The notes beneath the pieces are model-generated. The model did not search any database, was not told the origin of the DNA, and was given only the letters and a program-made list of their open reading frames with translations. From Cylicocyclus nassatus (Eukaryota > Nematoda > Chromadorea > Rhabditida > Strongylidae), in the NCBI GenBank assembly GCA_958299035.1, contig CATQJL010000223.1:12386293-12450292 (forward strand): DNA of 64,000 nucleotides, in the 5' to 3' direction. This document shows positions 36,351 through 48,921 of this stretch, piece by piece (position 1 is the first letter of the stretch; the number at the start of each line of letters is the position of its first letter). Both the position numbers and the translations under genes were made by a program.

Positions 36351-38667
36351 TTGCTTGAACCTCAAAAAGAACTGAGCACATTTTTTCGCACAGGTGACAA
36401 ACGCAGAAAAGCGTTCTTGACAAAGTTAGAAGAGCAAATCGAAATCGCAGAACAGAAATTAGGAGTAATCCTCGAAAGTTCTGTACGCACAAGGGGTAAC
36501 CTAGGAGGAATGCAGAGTGACTCTGAGATATTGGAGTTCCTTGCAAAGGCTGGGTTGACGTTACTAGAAGACCTGAAAAGTTGCCTCAATGGACACTTCA
36601 CTCACTGTATGTTAATTACACCTTGCGTGCAACGCTAGACTGCAGTGAGAAAAATTTGGAGGAAAAGGCCAAGGAAGTGTCAAGTGAAGTTCAGTGCCTC
36701 AGGTTAAAGCTCAGAAACTTGAGCAGAGGTTGCGGCTGTCATGGAGCCAGCGCGAACCCATCTGACACTGATGCAGATCGGGAAACAGACACTTCAGAAG
36801 GCAATGCTGATCATATAGTTCGACGCAAATACCAAAGATTTGCGAACCTAGATAAGGAAGGTGACATACTTTTATCGGATCGCCAAGTGCCGACATGCAG
36901 AATGCACAAGATAGTGCACTGAAGACCTCCTCGCATAGGCACAGGTTAGAGTTGGGCAGAAGCAATCGACAACATTTGGACACGGATGTGCTTAATGTCC
37001 GATTGCAAGATGCGTCACAAAATTCCAGTTTCGAGTTTACCATGAGAGAAGTCATGTTGGCTACAGTACCAGACGTAAAACCTTTTCATGGTAAAGCAAA
37101 TGAGCGTTTCAACAACTTTTTGGAATCATCCCTGTTGAAGTACCCAAGGAAGCATTGGGATGATGAAATACAAGTACAACTTCTCAAAAGTTTTTTAAGA
37201 AGGGAAGCCTTGAACCTATTTTAGACACTACCGCGAGTTGTAAAAGAAGGTCCCTTCCAGGCGATGAGCGAAAGGTTAGCTGAAGGAGGCAACACTTCTC
37301 GTGTAAAAGCCTTGGCTACACTGATGATTGAGAATGAAAAGAAATCAGAGACAGTAAATGATTTCTGCTATGTATTAGAGAGGACGTGCTGTCAAGCCTA
37401 CCCTAATGAAGAAAGAGGGGATGGGGTGGCACTCCAGAAAGCGGGACTTCTGTGTTCCCAGTTAGCTAATTGGGAAGGAAGCTATATCTTGGCTGAAGCG
37501 ATTGAGACTAGCCCGCGAGATGTGGTTTATGACAAAGCGAAAGAAGCAGCGCTGAGGCTGAAGAGAAACCTGCATAGAAAGGAAGTCAAGCAGGGCAGCG
37601 ATATGCATAGCAAAAAGCTTTATGGCAACGAGCTTCACCGAGACAATGGTCTGATTCGGAGTCGGCCTTTGATCATGGTGAAAGAAAGATTGACCGTAAA
37701 AGGCAAGGAGAGAAGTAGTTGCTTCATATGTGGCAAATCACGGCATAAAGCAAGACAGTGCACGCTGCAGAACGCCACAAAGGGCAACGCAGAAAGAACT
37801 GAACGATACAAGGCATATTCGTTCTCCACTGCTCTTGATAGGTGGTTGTGCGTTACCACAGGTGTCAGGAAGAGTGCTGAGGAATTTGTTGGTAAGAAGG
37901 TGCCAGCAAAAGTGATGAATATGGAAATAGACACTGGCTCCGAGGTATCTATAGCATAATTGAAGCTGTTCACGAGGGCCAAAGAAGCTGGAGTCGATCT
38001 AGATGCTTATTTGGAGAGAATCTCAGGAGTAGTATCTAATGCTACGATACGCGACGCTTCTCGGAACAGAATAGAAATCTTGGACGCAATCAAGATGCCT
38101 ACGGAATTGTTTGGCAAGTCCAAGAAGATTCCGGTATATGTTACCAGCTCAGTAGAAAATGATCTGATCTTGGGGACAGATATCCTATGCAACTTTGGTG
38201 TTAAAGTGATTCGAAGTGATACCAATAACGATTTGCTCAGGGACTCGGTAAAAGATCCCTTGGATGTAGTAAGATATCGAACTGATAGACTACTTGGAGG
38301 AAACAAGATGAAGCCAAAAGTAGAAAGGAAACCTTTGAAGGGCCAAGAAAGAAATGAAGAAACAAGGCGCACAAAGCGCAGAAAGATGAAGCACGATTCT
38401 AGGAATCAAAACGGAATCTTCGACGAATTATTGATTGATATGAAGCATCTGACGAAAGCTGTGAAGATGCACAAGCTGGAAAAGAAACAACATCCAAAGA
38501 ATAGATTCGTCGATGTCAAACGAGTATGCGTGGAACAGCAAGATAAAGCTGATTCCAACGCATCAGCAAACAAGAATGTTGGAAAAAATTTAAGAGTGTT
38601 AATGCGAAACGGTATAGAAAAGTATGCAGATGTACCGGAACCCTCGCGCATTTTGGGATTTTCTTGA
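36351..38667 (+). pseudogene. Gag-protease frame of the LTR retrotransposon
   Basis: The N-terminal part lies in other frames (36351-36638 and 36581-36922), with charged helical sequence such as KLEEQIEIAEQKLGVILES. From 36895 a single frame runs to 38667, broken by TAG at 37222 and TAA at 37957. In order it contains the Gag core (PFHGKANERFNNFLESSLLK then YPRKHWDDE), a CCHC zinc knuckle CFICGKSRHKARQC, the aspartic-protease active site MEIDTGSEVSI, and the second protease hallmark LILGTDIL. The C-terminal tail is lysine-rich. The two stops and frame changes mean that no intact Gag can be made from this copy. Confidence 0.8.
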
Positions 38668-38779
38668 AATGGTCGACTATGTCAGAGCACATCCCTGCCG
38701 AACTAGTCGCATAAGTGGAAAGACACAACACAAACAGAAAGGAGTGTACACTTGTTGCGGCGTCAGAAATTTGGAAGAA

Positions 38780-38940
38780 GATCGCTTGGACATGGATCGC
38801 ATGGACAAGGATCGCATGGACATGGATAGCATGGACAAGTATCGCATGCACAAGGATCGCTCGGACAAGGATCGCATGGACAAGGATCGCATGCACAAGG
38901 ATCGCTTGGACAAGGACCGTTTGGACAACGACCACAAGGA
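38780..38940 (+). repeat. Minisatellite, 15-bp unit gatcgcatggacaag
   Basis: About ten units in phase keep an open frame that encodes a charged pentapeptide repeat (DRMDK-type). It occupies the place where pol would be expected inside the LTR element. Confidence 0.9.
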
Positions 38941-39123
38941 AAAACAAGGAAGAAGAAATCAAGATTGTAACCGTGTTGTCATTTTTGTAGGTATACGGTA
39001 GTATTGTGTTTGCTTTATATTGCGTTGTTACTGTGTACTCATGTCGAGTTCTTTTTTCAAATTCTGGGGGGCTAGGTCAGGTGTTGTTAAGTGTCGGGAC
39101 GCCACTTACGATAAGGGGGGACG

Positions 39124-39432
39124 TGTAGCCTCCAGGCGCCCGGCCTAGGTTGTCACACTATTAGTCTTGAACCCAACCCATGAAATGTACGAAGCACCCT
39201 ATCTCGTGTGTCGGTTCTGAGATGTCTAGTTCGTTCCTCAATAGCTCCTCAACAGTTCCTATATTCATTGTTCTGTATTAGCTCGTCTGTACCTCATTAG
39301 CTACTCTTATTCTCTGTATTCACATATCAGCTTCTTCGTATGGTTTGTCATATTATTGATGAACCATTTATATTTTACCAGTTGTTCTGCTAAGTCAGTG
39401 GAACCTGTAGTCTAGACCGTCCAACCGCCACT
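39124..39432 (+). repeat. 3' LTR of non-autonomous retrotransposon
   Basis: Starts tgtagcctccaggcgcccgg after a polypurine tract and ends gtccaaccgccact. It is highly similar to 35492-35801, with small substitutions, so the two copies have had some time to diverge. Confidence 0.85.
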
Positions 39433-39597
39433 CATTTAATGGTACGCAGCTTGACTGGATTGGCCACTTCGATTTCTGAGCAGAGTCAAGCGTGAGGTGC
39501 GGCACGCCACACTTGGGGGATCTTTTCGAGGAGTCAAAAGGGAAGGGGGTCGTAGTTGGGCAACCTGATAATAGTGATAACATGATGTTCGTATCCC

Positions 39598-40160
39598 ATC
39601 CATAATTAGCATGTCAAATAACCCCTGTAGACAAAGTGTGAGCGAGTTCTAAAGATTCAAGATACTAGGCTACCTAAGTGACCGCCGCAGCTTTTAAGGG
39701 GGGTGCTGCAACCCCATTAAAAGCTGCGGCGGCCGCAGGTTTTAAGGGGGTGTGCCGCACCCCATTAAGTATATCAAAAAAACATTCTTAGCGGACAGTA
39801 TTTATATGAATCGATAGCCTAAACCTTGTAGATTCCATAGGACTGGTTGGCCTGATTCGTCTTCTTAGCTCTGAGTAATATTTGGTAAAAGCACAGCGAT
39901 CAAAAGCGAAAAATGGGAAAAACGAGATTTTGGTTGGCTTCTAATTCCACAGTTTGGAAGTCTTCTGAAGCGGGATTTCTGAGCTGGACAAAGAAGGAGT
40001 AGTGCTTTGTCTTGAGTGCAAAAACGGATAGCTAATTCACCTTTGAAACAAAGTTAACCGTGTTGGAATGACCATTTCACTTAGGTAACCTAGTATCTTG
40101 AATCTTCAGAATTCACTCACACTTTGTCTACAGGGGTTATTTGACATGCTAATTATGGAT
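39598..40160. mobile_element. Foldback element (563 bp), arms of about 85 bp
   Basis: The left arm (atccataattagcatgtcaa, cccctgtagacaaagtgtga, aagattcaagatactaggct) is mirrored by the right arm ending aattatggat at 40160. The centre has an extra hairpin made of gccgcagcttttaa and ttaaaagctgcggc (39682-39735). Flanking purine-rich ggtcgtag blocks (39549 and 40255) suggest further copies of related sequence. Confidence 0.8.
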
Positions 40161-40317
40161 ATGTTGCCCATTATGTTTGACAGGGCCTTCAAGTAATGCT
40201 ATCTTAAGTGTATAGTTCAGGAGGGTCTTATTAAGACAGCAATCAGGGGGGGGGTCGTAACCAGCGATCGTGTGCCACACCCCTTGCTTGACCCTGTTTC
40301 TGACCATTCCCTCGTAA

Positions 40318-41048
40318 GGGAGGAAATCATTCTCTTTACAAGGGATCTCTGACATGAATTGGCTTGAGAAAGTTCGCGAGTCAGAAGCAGTTAAAGAAAA
40401 TTGCTCAAGATTGGCATTGTTCAAGCAGGGTCAAAATTTTGGAAGTATTTCTCGATAGAAAAACCTATGTTCTTTACTATAGTGCCTTTTCCAAAAACAA
40501 AAAAAAAGATTATTAGAAATAAATAAAGAGATTTACTTCGGTTTTGCAATTCTTGAGCATGCTCAAAAATGCCCAAAAACGTCACAGAAAAGACGGGATA
40601 GTTGAACATGGGTTTAGTGACCTTCTCTTTTTGCCAATCGAGAGCAATTTTGATTTTCGTAATATTACCGAGTTTTCGGATCTAATTTTCTACGAAAAAT
40701 TTGCTTTCGATTGGCACGAATTTCTCTCAGCTAGAAGGAGGTCACAAAACCCATGTTCATAACTATCCCGTCTTTTCCGTGATGATTTTGGGCATTTTTG
40801 AGCACGCTCGAAAATTGTAAAACTAAAGTAATTCTCTCCATTTGCTTCTAGTTCTCAATCTTTTTTGTTTTTCAAAAAGGCACCATAGTAAAGAACATAA
40901 TTTTTCGATGGAAAAATACTTCCAGAATTTTTTGGTGGGCCTGCTTGAAAAATGCCAATTTAGCGTAATTTTCTTCAATTGCTTCTAGCTTTCGAACTTT
41001 TATGACAATTTATAGCAAAAGACTATTGTAAAGAGAATGATTTCCTCT
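40318..41048. mobile_element. Foldback element (about 730 bp), arms of about 330 bp
   Basis: gaggaaatcattctctttac on the left mirrors gtaaagagaatgatttcctc on the right. ccatgttc/gaacatggg, cgtcttttccgtga and tgggcatttttgagc are mirrored around a centre at about 40680. The arms carry many substitutions, indicating an old palindrome. Confidence 0.75.
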
Positions 41049-41636
41049 CTCAAAAGAATATAAAAAAATCCATCGAGTTCCACAGGAACTCATGTTTTTT
41101 TTGAAAATGACGAACGTACTTTTGGTCCCACTCAATAATTTGAACCTAGAAATTTTTGAAAATATTTCAATATTCACCAAGAGCTTGTAGATCACTTCGA
41201 AACTTCGGTGACCCATTATTCTTTCCCTCCCCCTTTGTTTTAGGAAGTTTCTACCTAATCACTTTTTCTTTATTTAGACCCAGTGCATATTTTCTACAAA
41301 GTAACAGTTTTAAATTACTTGCGTTATTATTTCAATCAAAGTACATAAAGCAAAAAAAAGTTCGACATACCTGAACGAAGGCGTTGTGCTTAAATGAAGT
41401 TCCTCCTTGAGTCCTTTTTCATCACTCCAGCAGCTTGGTGATGCTTGTCCACACACCTGCACCTATGCCTGCAAGAATACTCACAATATGGATGAGTTTA
41501 CTTACAACAACACTGAAGAAAGAAAGAAAAAAGATGAAGAAAAGAGGAGGAACGGAAGCGAAACAGGTGGAAGAAAAGAGTGCGTTATGCGCTGTGGGTG
41601 TTGCGTTCGCTATTTCGCAATCGCAAGTGCACGCGC
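41049..41636. other. Non-coding stretch
   Basis: A lysine/glutamate-rich purine tract (41515-41570) gives overlapping open frames on both strands. No gene is supported. Confidence 0.45.
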
Positions 41637-41874
41637 TCTCAGAATCCTGCGGGGCTGGCAGGTCAAAGTGCTGCGGAAACCTTGCGAGGCTCACTGCTTT
41701 TTCGCAACGCTTTTTGGAAAGTGCTGAAGAAGTTCCGGTTAACGATCGCTGTGACGTCAATTCCTGCAGAAACCTCGCATTTTGGAGCGTGCGCTTTCTC
41801 AATGGTTAAGAAAGTGCTGCGGAAACGCTGCGAGTTCTGCTTGTCCTGCGGAAGTTCCGGTGATTGTCTGAGGC
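41637..41874. repeat. GC-rich palindromic repeat, ttccgcag family, copy 2
   Basis: The opposite orientation to the 33434 copy. It ends ctgcggaagttccggtgatt then gtctgagg at 41874 and has repeated gctgcggaaac motifs. Confidence 0.55.
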
Positions 41875-42445
41875 GAGCATGGATAATGCGCAACCGATAT
41901 TATTAGAGCATGCATTCTTAGAACATGCTTATTAGAGCATGCTCATGGAAGAGGTGCAGAGTGCAGCCGCAAATGGAGATGCTGATGCGCCCAACACTGC
42001 AGTTGATAAGCCCCAAACGCTAGTAGATTTGATACCTGACGTAGTGTACTTGCAGTGCCGAGGATGGACGACAAGAATTGCGCGTGTATAAATAGCTACT
42101 TCTGAGATGCGCCATTTTGCATGCGCAAATTGTGAGCATTGTTGTGGCTTTGTTCACGCATCATCCGCCGTCGATCTCGGCAGCGCGCGCACATCAAATT
42201 CAGCTTCAGATCAATCGGCTTATAAGTGCGAAAATGTAATGTATGAAAAGAAGGCCTGGTTTTGAACTTTTTATAAAATAAATGATCGGCTATCATAATG
42301 CATACTGCAGTACTTAGTCAACAAGTTGTTTTCTCAATCTCCATCACTTTCGTCTCCAAACATCTTAGTTCGGGGTTAAAGTATGGAGTGATCCAAAAAT
42401 AAAATGCTTCTCTTCACCTTTCCCTTCAGCAAAAATCTATTACTC

Positions 42446-43125
42446 CTAGCTGGCGTACCCGGCTTCGCACGGCCAACCTATTCTTCTGTGCGCGTCTGCG
42501 CCCCCCTCCAAAAGAGATCGCCCTGCCCACTTCTGTGAGGGGTTGACAACTGCGAGGCACTGCCGGTTTAATAACTTAAGTTTGAGGTACAATGACTGTA
42601 CGAATTGTAGTCGTTCAAATGGAGGACTTCTTCTCCACGATTATGGAGTGGGACGGAGAGTTTTTTTGTGAATGTTGATAAAATGAAGAGAGTTTTGCAA
42701 ATTGAGCAGGACCCCTCCCCGGGATTCGCCTTGTATGCGCTCGAGGGTCCTTGGCGGCCATCGAGAGCTTTGTAAGGCGACCTCCGGTGGCGCCACATAG
42801 AAATCGCGGCCAGCTGGTAACCCCGCCTATGGCAGGGTCAGCTGGCCCCGCCGCCGATAACCATTATGTGGTCTCGGCGGTGAACCGGTTTGGACCAAAC
42901 TTGGCACATATACTTCGGGGCAGGAAGCGTGTCACTCTTCGTTATCGATCGATATCGATGTATTTTAATCGACTTTTTGCAAAGTTCGGGCTACGGGGCT
43001 GGGAGTTGGCACAGGGGAGTAATCAAGCATGCTGATTACAAATACAAAATTAGTTTCTTAAATTATCCATTACTTTTATCGATTTTATCGATTTCTCCAA
43101 AATTAGGCTGAATGGCCGGGAGTTG
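42446..43125 (+). repeat. LINE/SINE-like repeat, family 2, copy 3 (rearranged)
   Basis: Begins ctagctggcgtacccggctt, contains aaacttggcacatatacttc and cgatatcgatgtattttaat, and ends with repeated gggagttggcacaggggag blocks at 43000 and 43117. The order suggests two overlapping family 2 fragments. Confidence 0.55.
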
Positions 43126-43280
43126 GCACCGGGGGGAGGGGCATGCTGTTTTCGAAAACAACACAGGGAACGCGAAATGAAGTGTAGAAGTGGGCACAGG
43201 GAAAGGCTGTACAGCGGTAGGGATGGGACCTTTATTACGGTATTTTGACAGGGGCGAGCGGAACCGGGTAAGCAAGTAGT

Positions 43281-43545
43281 CTTACATATAAAGCTGAATG
43301 TCGTTTGTCTGTCTGTCTGTCTGTATGTATGTATGTATGTATGTCTTACGTATGTTCCGAATAGAAAATTCCATTCCTAAACCGATCCGGACCGAATTTG
43401 GCACACATACACTTCAAGGCGGGGCGGGTGTCATAGGCTACTTTTCGTCATCGATCGATATCGATTTTATCGACTTTTATCGATTTTTTTCAGAATTCAC
43501 CTACAGGGCTGGGAGTTGACACAGGAGATAAGTGAGCATGCTGAT
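43281..43545 (-). repeat. LINE/SINE-like repeat, family 2, copy 4
   Basis: Tail tacatataaagctgaatgtc with gtctgtctgtctg and gtatgtatgtatg units at 43281, then atagaaaattccattcctaa, the shared gataggctacttttcg region and gagcatgctgattac at 43545. Same order as the 14406 copy. Confidence 0.65.
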
Positions 43546-45331
43546 TACTAACACAACGGGAATAGGGAGTTGGAGTTGGTATGTAGAAGTGGGCATAGTG
43601 AAAAATGAAATCGCGCTTTCAGATTCCGCTTACTTGGGTCCTTTCCTTTTTTGGTTCATTTTCCAACAATCCTGGTTTGTTGTTGTTTTAAAAGTACAAA
43701 TAAGTATGCATAGAGATTAAATCTTATCAAATCATAAAAATGCAAAAGTTCTTTCAAGATCTTTCTGTCGCAGAGGTCTTTTGATAAAGGTAAATTAGCA
43801 TTTGATGGTTTCGGAATCATAATAATATTCTTACTCCAAATAACATTTAGGTCGTAAAAATTATCCTGAATATTGATAATCAATGTTTAAATTGATTTTG
43901 ACGAACTCAAGCCTCATTACTTGGTTTAATTTTTTTTTCGATAATGGATGGTAATATTTGAGGAATAACAGGGATTGAAAACTATCAAATGTTCAAAACC
44001 TAATTCTATCAAGAGGAGTTTTATTAAATCTCCGCTACGGAAAGACTGCGAGTTATCGTGAACAGCATGGAACAAGATTTAAAAAAGGGAAAGAATCTAT
44101 GTGAGCGGAATTTATAGAAGCGCGGTCCCATTTCTCATTTAATCGCCGCGACAGAATCGAATCGTGACAATTTCGTCGCAATCTTCCCCTCGCCCCTTTC
44201 AATAAAAGCTGGTCGTTGAAAGCAATTATTAAGAATTTGATAGTTTTTGAATACTTGTAAGATTTTCCTTTCAAATACTACAATCCGATCTTGCAGAATC
44301 ATTTTTTATTGAGTCAGACGGTTTCATTAAGAATTGATACTCTGCAGCCGTCTTTTCCACTCAAATTAGGGGCTTGGTTCATTTAAAAATTCTTTCAACG
44401 AAAAGCACGGAATAAATCAAGGACTTTGAATTTGAAAAAAAGGCAAAATTTGATCATATCATGAGTGAAGATCGAAACAACTTCAACTTCTTAAAATGTC
44501 ATCAATCCAAATTTTACAAAACATTTAGCAATGATTGAATTAGATTGTCTCTGCTCCCACGTTTCTGGGTTTTAAGTAATATTTTGCGTTTCCTTGGAAT
44601 TTTCCACTAATTCAAAACTCAATCAAAATCCGCGTATTTTTTGGAACTATTGGCTTGGGAAAATATAGAAGTAACGGAATTAAAAAAAATAATAAGATTT
44701 CTGAAACCCCATTTTTGGAAGCGGATAAAATTCGACATCTCACATCTGTGAGACTATCCAACCACCGTTCCTAAACTCCGCGTTTTTCTATCTCTTCTTG
44801 ACACAGTCTCCTTTCAAAATGCTCATTTGAACAAGCACTTTACCGTTCAGTCTGTGAAGTTATCAATCCATCATTAGAGGGAATAAAAAAGAATTCTTGG
44901 CAGCTCAATTTTAGAAGCTTCTCAAACTTGGTTAATTACGATTTTTTCATAAACGCTCGGACGTTTTTTGTTTATCATCAAAATTTAGCACTTTCACTTT
45001 TTTGAGCAGAACTAACCATATTTGCGCAGAAGTGGGAATCATGGACTCTTTCAAAACAAGGGTTAAAGAACTGAAAGTCTGAGCGGGAAAGTGAGAAGAA
45101 TGTCTTGGTTTTTAGATGAAGCGATCAGCCAGTCAATCAGACCTTCTTAAATGGCTAATCAAGCCCAAGAGGAAGCCCCGCAGGTGCATTCAGGATATCT
45201 AAGAATATAAAGATCCGCTATTCTTTTAAAATTTTCAGAAGAACTGAAACATCTTCGATGGAATCAGTACAGACTGTGAACAAAGTCACCAGCGAACCTG
45301 ACCAACCAACAACTTCCGCAGAAGATCCAGC
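43546..45331. other. Non-coding stretch
   Basis: AT-rich sequence with no supported gene. The left end of the hAT element that follows should lie within or before this stretch, but a matching cagtggcgg terminal repeat was not found. Confidence 0.5.
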
Positions 45332-48300
45332 GTGGCTGAACCCACTTCGGCTGCTGTTCCTTTTGTGCATCCGCTCGACTTCGGAAACGTTCTCGTCATC
45401 AGCGTTCAAAATATCAGCGATGAACAACGTCTGAAATTTTTAACCGATCTATACATCACTAGCGGAGCCAGTTTCTGCATGGCCTTCAGAGGTCTGGATG
45501 ACCAGAAGCGGGTTCTCGATAAAGCATTTGCGGCCAGATCACCTACAGAGACCAGAACCTCGCTGCCTAGCACATAGTCTTCCTGTTTGGGGGCTGTCCT
45601 GTAGGTACTGCACGCTGTTTATCGTCGAATCAGACGCTCAACAACATCATTCTAAACACAAAAAATAGCGCTGGTTTACGAACCGTTGAAGAAGTTCAGT
45701 AGGAGGTAAGGACGTATACATAACTACACACGTCCAGAAGAGACTGCCACAAATTTAGTACAGCGAGCCGAGCGATTTATATAAGCAATGCTAACTCCAG
45801 AGACCGACATCCAGGAAAGACTCCATCAAGGCGAGAGAGGAAGGATAGAAAACCGATATTGGCTGCTAGAATCGATGGCTGAGACGGTTTCGGTTCTTGG
45901 CCGACTAGCTTTTCGCGGTCTGCTCGATAGCGGACCAGCCATGATTCCGGAGAGGAGTGTAGCGGAGTTGGCCCCGAACAAGGAAATTTCAGAACTATGC
46001 TGGGTACCGCGCCATGTATGACGAGCTCTTGCAGACCATTTCGAGAAAGGAGGAAAAAACGCTCAATCCAGCTTGAAAAAATTCAAAATGAAATCATTGA
46101 CATATCGGAAAGACTCATTCAAAGAGAAATAGTGGGCTTGGTGCAAAAAGACAATTTTTCTTTCGGTACTTGCGGATGAGAAGAGCGACGCTGGAACAGC
46201 TCTCAGTCTCTGTGAGATTCATTTCAAAGGATGAATTGGGCGAGCTTCAATTGAAGGGAAGTTCTTGGCTTTTGTGGAGGCAGCCAACTGTTCAGGTCTT
46301 GCGCCAGCTAAGCTTATTCTATCGACCTTGACACAGTGTGGCCTCGATACCAAGTATCTAGTGGGACATACGAGGAGGGATACAATCTTTCGATCCGTCA
46401 GCGCTGTCCACATGCTTTGTATGCGCACTGCTGCGCGCACGTGCTCAGCTTGACTTTGGTGAAATCGTCCACCGTAGTACCGATCAGACCCAGACGCATT
46501 CGGAGTAATGGCCATAATCAGCGCTTTTTCCCGCTCCTCCCCGAAGAAAACTCACGTGCTCAAGGACGCTATTGAAAGACACGCCCCAGGAAGCCAAAGG
46601 AGGGCACTGAAGAAGTTGTGCAAGACGAGATGGGTGGAAAGAGCCGAAGCATGTTTAAATTTCAATCACTTTGTACCAATCGTGGCGGCAATCACGAAGT
46701 CGGAGGAAATGAACCTGATCTCATAGCTGCGTTATAAGGTCTTTGCGAAGAGCGCTTTGTGTTTACTCTATATCTGCTATCAGTGACCATGGGAGCTCTA
46801 AAACTTTATCGGAGCAACTCAGTCAGCAGCCACCAACACTCTTCCCAAAGTAAGTCCGTGATTCGCTTTCTTGCTCAGGCTTTCTGGGTCATTTTTAGGC
46901 TCTAGATCAGCAGAGACTACTAGTACAGCAGCTACGGATGTGGATAGAAAAAGTGTGTCGGTTGTTTCACTCGCGTGCAGCGATATCGCCACATGGTGCA
47001 AGACATGAAAGCGACGGAGTCGCAAGACCCGTCACTGAAAGCGGCATGGCAGGGGTAAGCGTGCCAATATTCTTTTATTAACATGATAGCAAAACCGTTA
47101 CAGAGTGTCTCAGAAAGTCTTAAAAGCAGGACTTGGGTTGTTTCAAAAGTTCTACCCGTTTTCGAACTTTGACTTTGATTCACCGTAACTCTTCTCAGAA
47201 ATAATCTTTGCAATTGCTATAAATTGTGTTATAAGCTGCAAATCTTTGGCCATTCTGCGCACTCTTTGGGATTATTGGAGTAACAGTGGAGAAGATTTTA
47301 TAGGCGAAAATCGAGGAACATTTCCTTGTAGAAACCTTCACTTGCAGAAGCATAACTTGATTTGGAATATAGCTGTGTCGCACAAGCACTGCTCACAGAG
47401 TGGTCGGTCATGGTCGACCGAGCAGTGCCGCTGACTTTGAATTTCATCAAACTCTTTCATAAAAATTTGTGCTGAAAAATCCGAAAGGATCCACTTATTT
47501 TGCTCTTTCTGATGCGGCAAAATGCAATTTTCAACATTTTTGATTTTGTTCGCCGTTGATAAACCAGGAAATCTGTTCGTTCTTCTTAGCAGTTGTTGTA
47601 GCTCTAATCTTACCATAGAATTAAAAGTTCCGCGATTGCAATATGTTTATGATTTTTATGCGACTTCAAGGGGCCATAGAGACAGATTACGTTTGAGCTA
47701 AAATTTGTAGGTTTGAAATTTTTCTGAAATCATATCTCGATGAGCGTTTCGTAGCACAAATCTGCAGCAAACATGTATGTTTTAAAATAATTTTTTTTCT
47801 TTTGGCTGCAGACGGCGATAGGACAAAGTCGAAAATTTTCACATTTGTTCCGCTGTCTTTTGAAGTATGCGACCACATAGCGAACAAAGACCCATGAAAA
47901 CGAAAATATGCATGAAAAAACTAGAAGAAAAGAGCTTTTGAATGATATAAGCACCGTTTATGAAAAGTGGTTTCTTCTTCCAAAATTGGCAGTTCAAAAA
48001 AATATCGAAAACGGGTAGAACTTTTGAAACAACCCAAATACTTTCCTTTCCTGCAGGATTGATCAGGAACTCAATGAGAGACCCTCTCCTCACTTGACTC
48101 CATCCAACCGTCTCCTCCTGCCCGACCTTGTAACAGGAGCATCGTTTGAAGATTTGAGAGAAACATTCGATTTTACGCCGCTCTACCACACCAGGACTCA
48201 ACACTGTTCGAGACTGAGTTTGTGATGTAGAGGTGCAAATGGGTCCAACAGAGCTCCAGAGGCGACCTCATGAAAGTTCTGGACAGCTGCGACGACGAGT

Positions 48301-48593
48301 TTTTTCTCACTGTTCGCAATTTAATGCAAACTTTGGCAACTGTGCCAGTGTCAACAGGTGCTTTACACTCAAAAAGATCCAGATTTGAACGAATGATTAC
48401 CACATTTTTTAGCGACGCTAGAGAGAATCTTCTCATTCTTGAAGATTTTAAAGACATATTTGAGAAACTCAGTGACTGTAGATCTCTAGCGGGTCTAGCC
48501 CTGCTCTACATCCACAGGAAGGTTGTAGTCGACGTTGAAGAGGTGATGGACGAATTTGTCAAACAGACAGAAGGATATTTTTCACTTAAGTAA
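45332..48593 (+). pseudogene. hAT-family transposase (DUF4371 / hAT dimerisation type), broken
   Basis: Fragments in changing plus-strand frames follow the order of this transposase family. 45332-45577 contains SDEQRLKFLTDLYITS. 45788-46021 has WLLESMAETVSVLGRLAFRG (the LAFRG motif). 45997-46179 has IQNEIIDISERLIQREIV then FSFGT. The frame then switches to read ADEKSDAG with SVRFISKDELGELQLKGKF, then GLDTKYLVG, HALYAHCCAHVLSLTLV (AHC-H region) and KKLCKTRWVERAEACL (46508-46726). The C-terminus (48270-48593) has LMQTLATVPVSTG and LAGLALLYIH, the dimerisation domain. At least five frame changes and a 905-bp insertion (47133-48037) break it. It is clearly an inactive copy. Confidence 0.8.
47133..48037. 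mobile_element. TIR element (905 bp) inserted in the hAT transposase
   Basis: Ends ttgggttgtttcaaaagttc and its exact complement (gaacttttgaaacaacccaa) bracket non-coding sequence. The inverted repeat is 33 bp. The ttgggttg end resembles mariner ends, although a TA duplication is not preserved (flanks ac and at). It separates the middle and the C-terminal domain of the hAT relic. Confidence 0.75.
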
Positions 48594-48708
48594 GGCTTCA
48601 TCTAACTACGCAAAATTGCCTATTTACAATCAAAATACAAGCTTTTCCGATTCTAGGGACGAGGATCAAGCAAGATCTTGGCAGGAAGAGTCTTTTGAAA
48701 TTTTTTTG

Positions 48709-48720
48709 GACCGCCACTGA
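48709..48720 (+). repeat. hAT-type terminal inverted repeat (right end)
   Basis: ggaccgccactg is the complement of cagtggcggtcc, which is also the left end of the small element at 54598. It sits 116 bp after the hAT transposase frame ends, which suits the right end of that transposon. Confidence 0.5.
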
Positions 48721-48858
48721 TTTCATCATATAAAACAATCTTATGCTTCCTTCACTTGTAAGCGAGGACAGTTCATAATAATCCGATGCCCCTCAACGAA
48801 AAATGTAGGTTAATTAGTATTTCGATAATGGTGATTGACGAGTTTAAGTTGCAAAAAA

Positions 48859-48864
48859 TTTATT
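48859..48864 (-). promoter_or_regulatory. Polyadenylation signal AATAAA of the ABC transporter gene
   Basis: The minus strand reads AATAAA 57 bp past the stop codon at 48922, the expected place for cleavage of the ABC transporter transcript. Confidence 0.6.
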
Positions 48865-48921
48865 GCATGATTTGGAGACGACTACATAAATACTAATTTT
48901 CTAAGATTTAAGGTTATTTGT

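Larger units (their letters stand above)
35492..39432 (+). mobile_element. Non-autonomous LTR retrotransposon (about 3.9 kb)
   Basis: Two LTRs (35492-35801, 39124-39432) flank a gag-protease frame. A polypurine tract (aaggggggacg) sits just before the 3' LTR and a putative primer-binding site just after the 5' LTR. There is no reverse transcriptase, RNase H or integrase. The protease-like region is followed by a minisatellite and then the 3' untranslated part. The Gag style (CCHC knuckle, then DTGS protease) is consistent with Gypsy-like elements. Copying must have depended on enzymes supplied by another element. Confidence 0.8.

Noticed and set aside
38624..39001. Frame with charged MDKDR-type repeats as a separate gene
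   Set aside because: It is the 15-bp minisatellite inside the LTR element, with open frames on both strands. No start context or domain supports a distinct protein.
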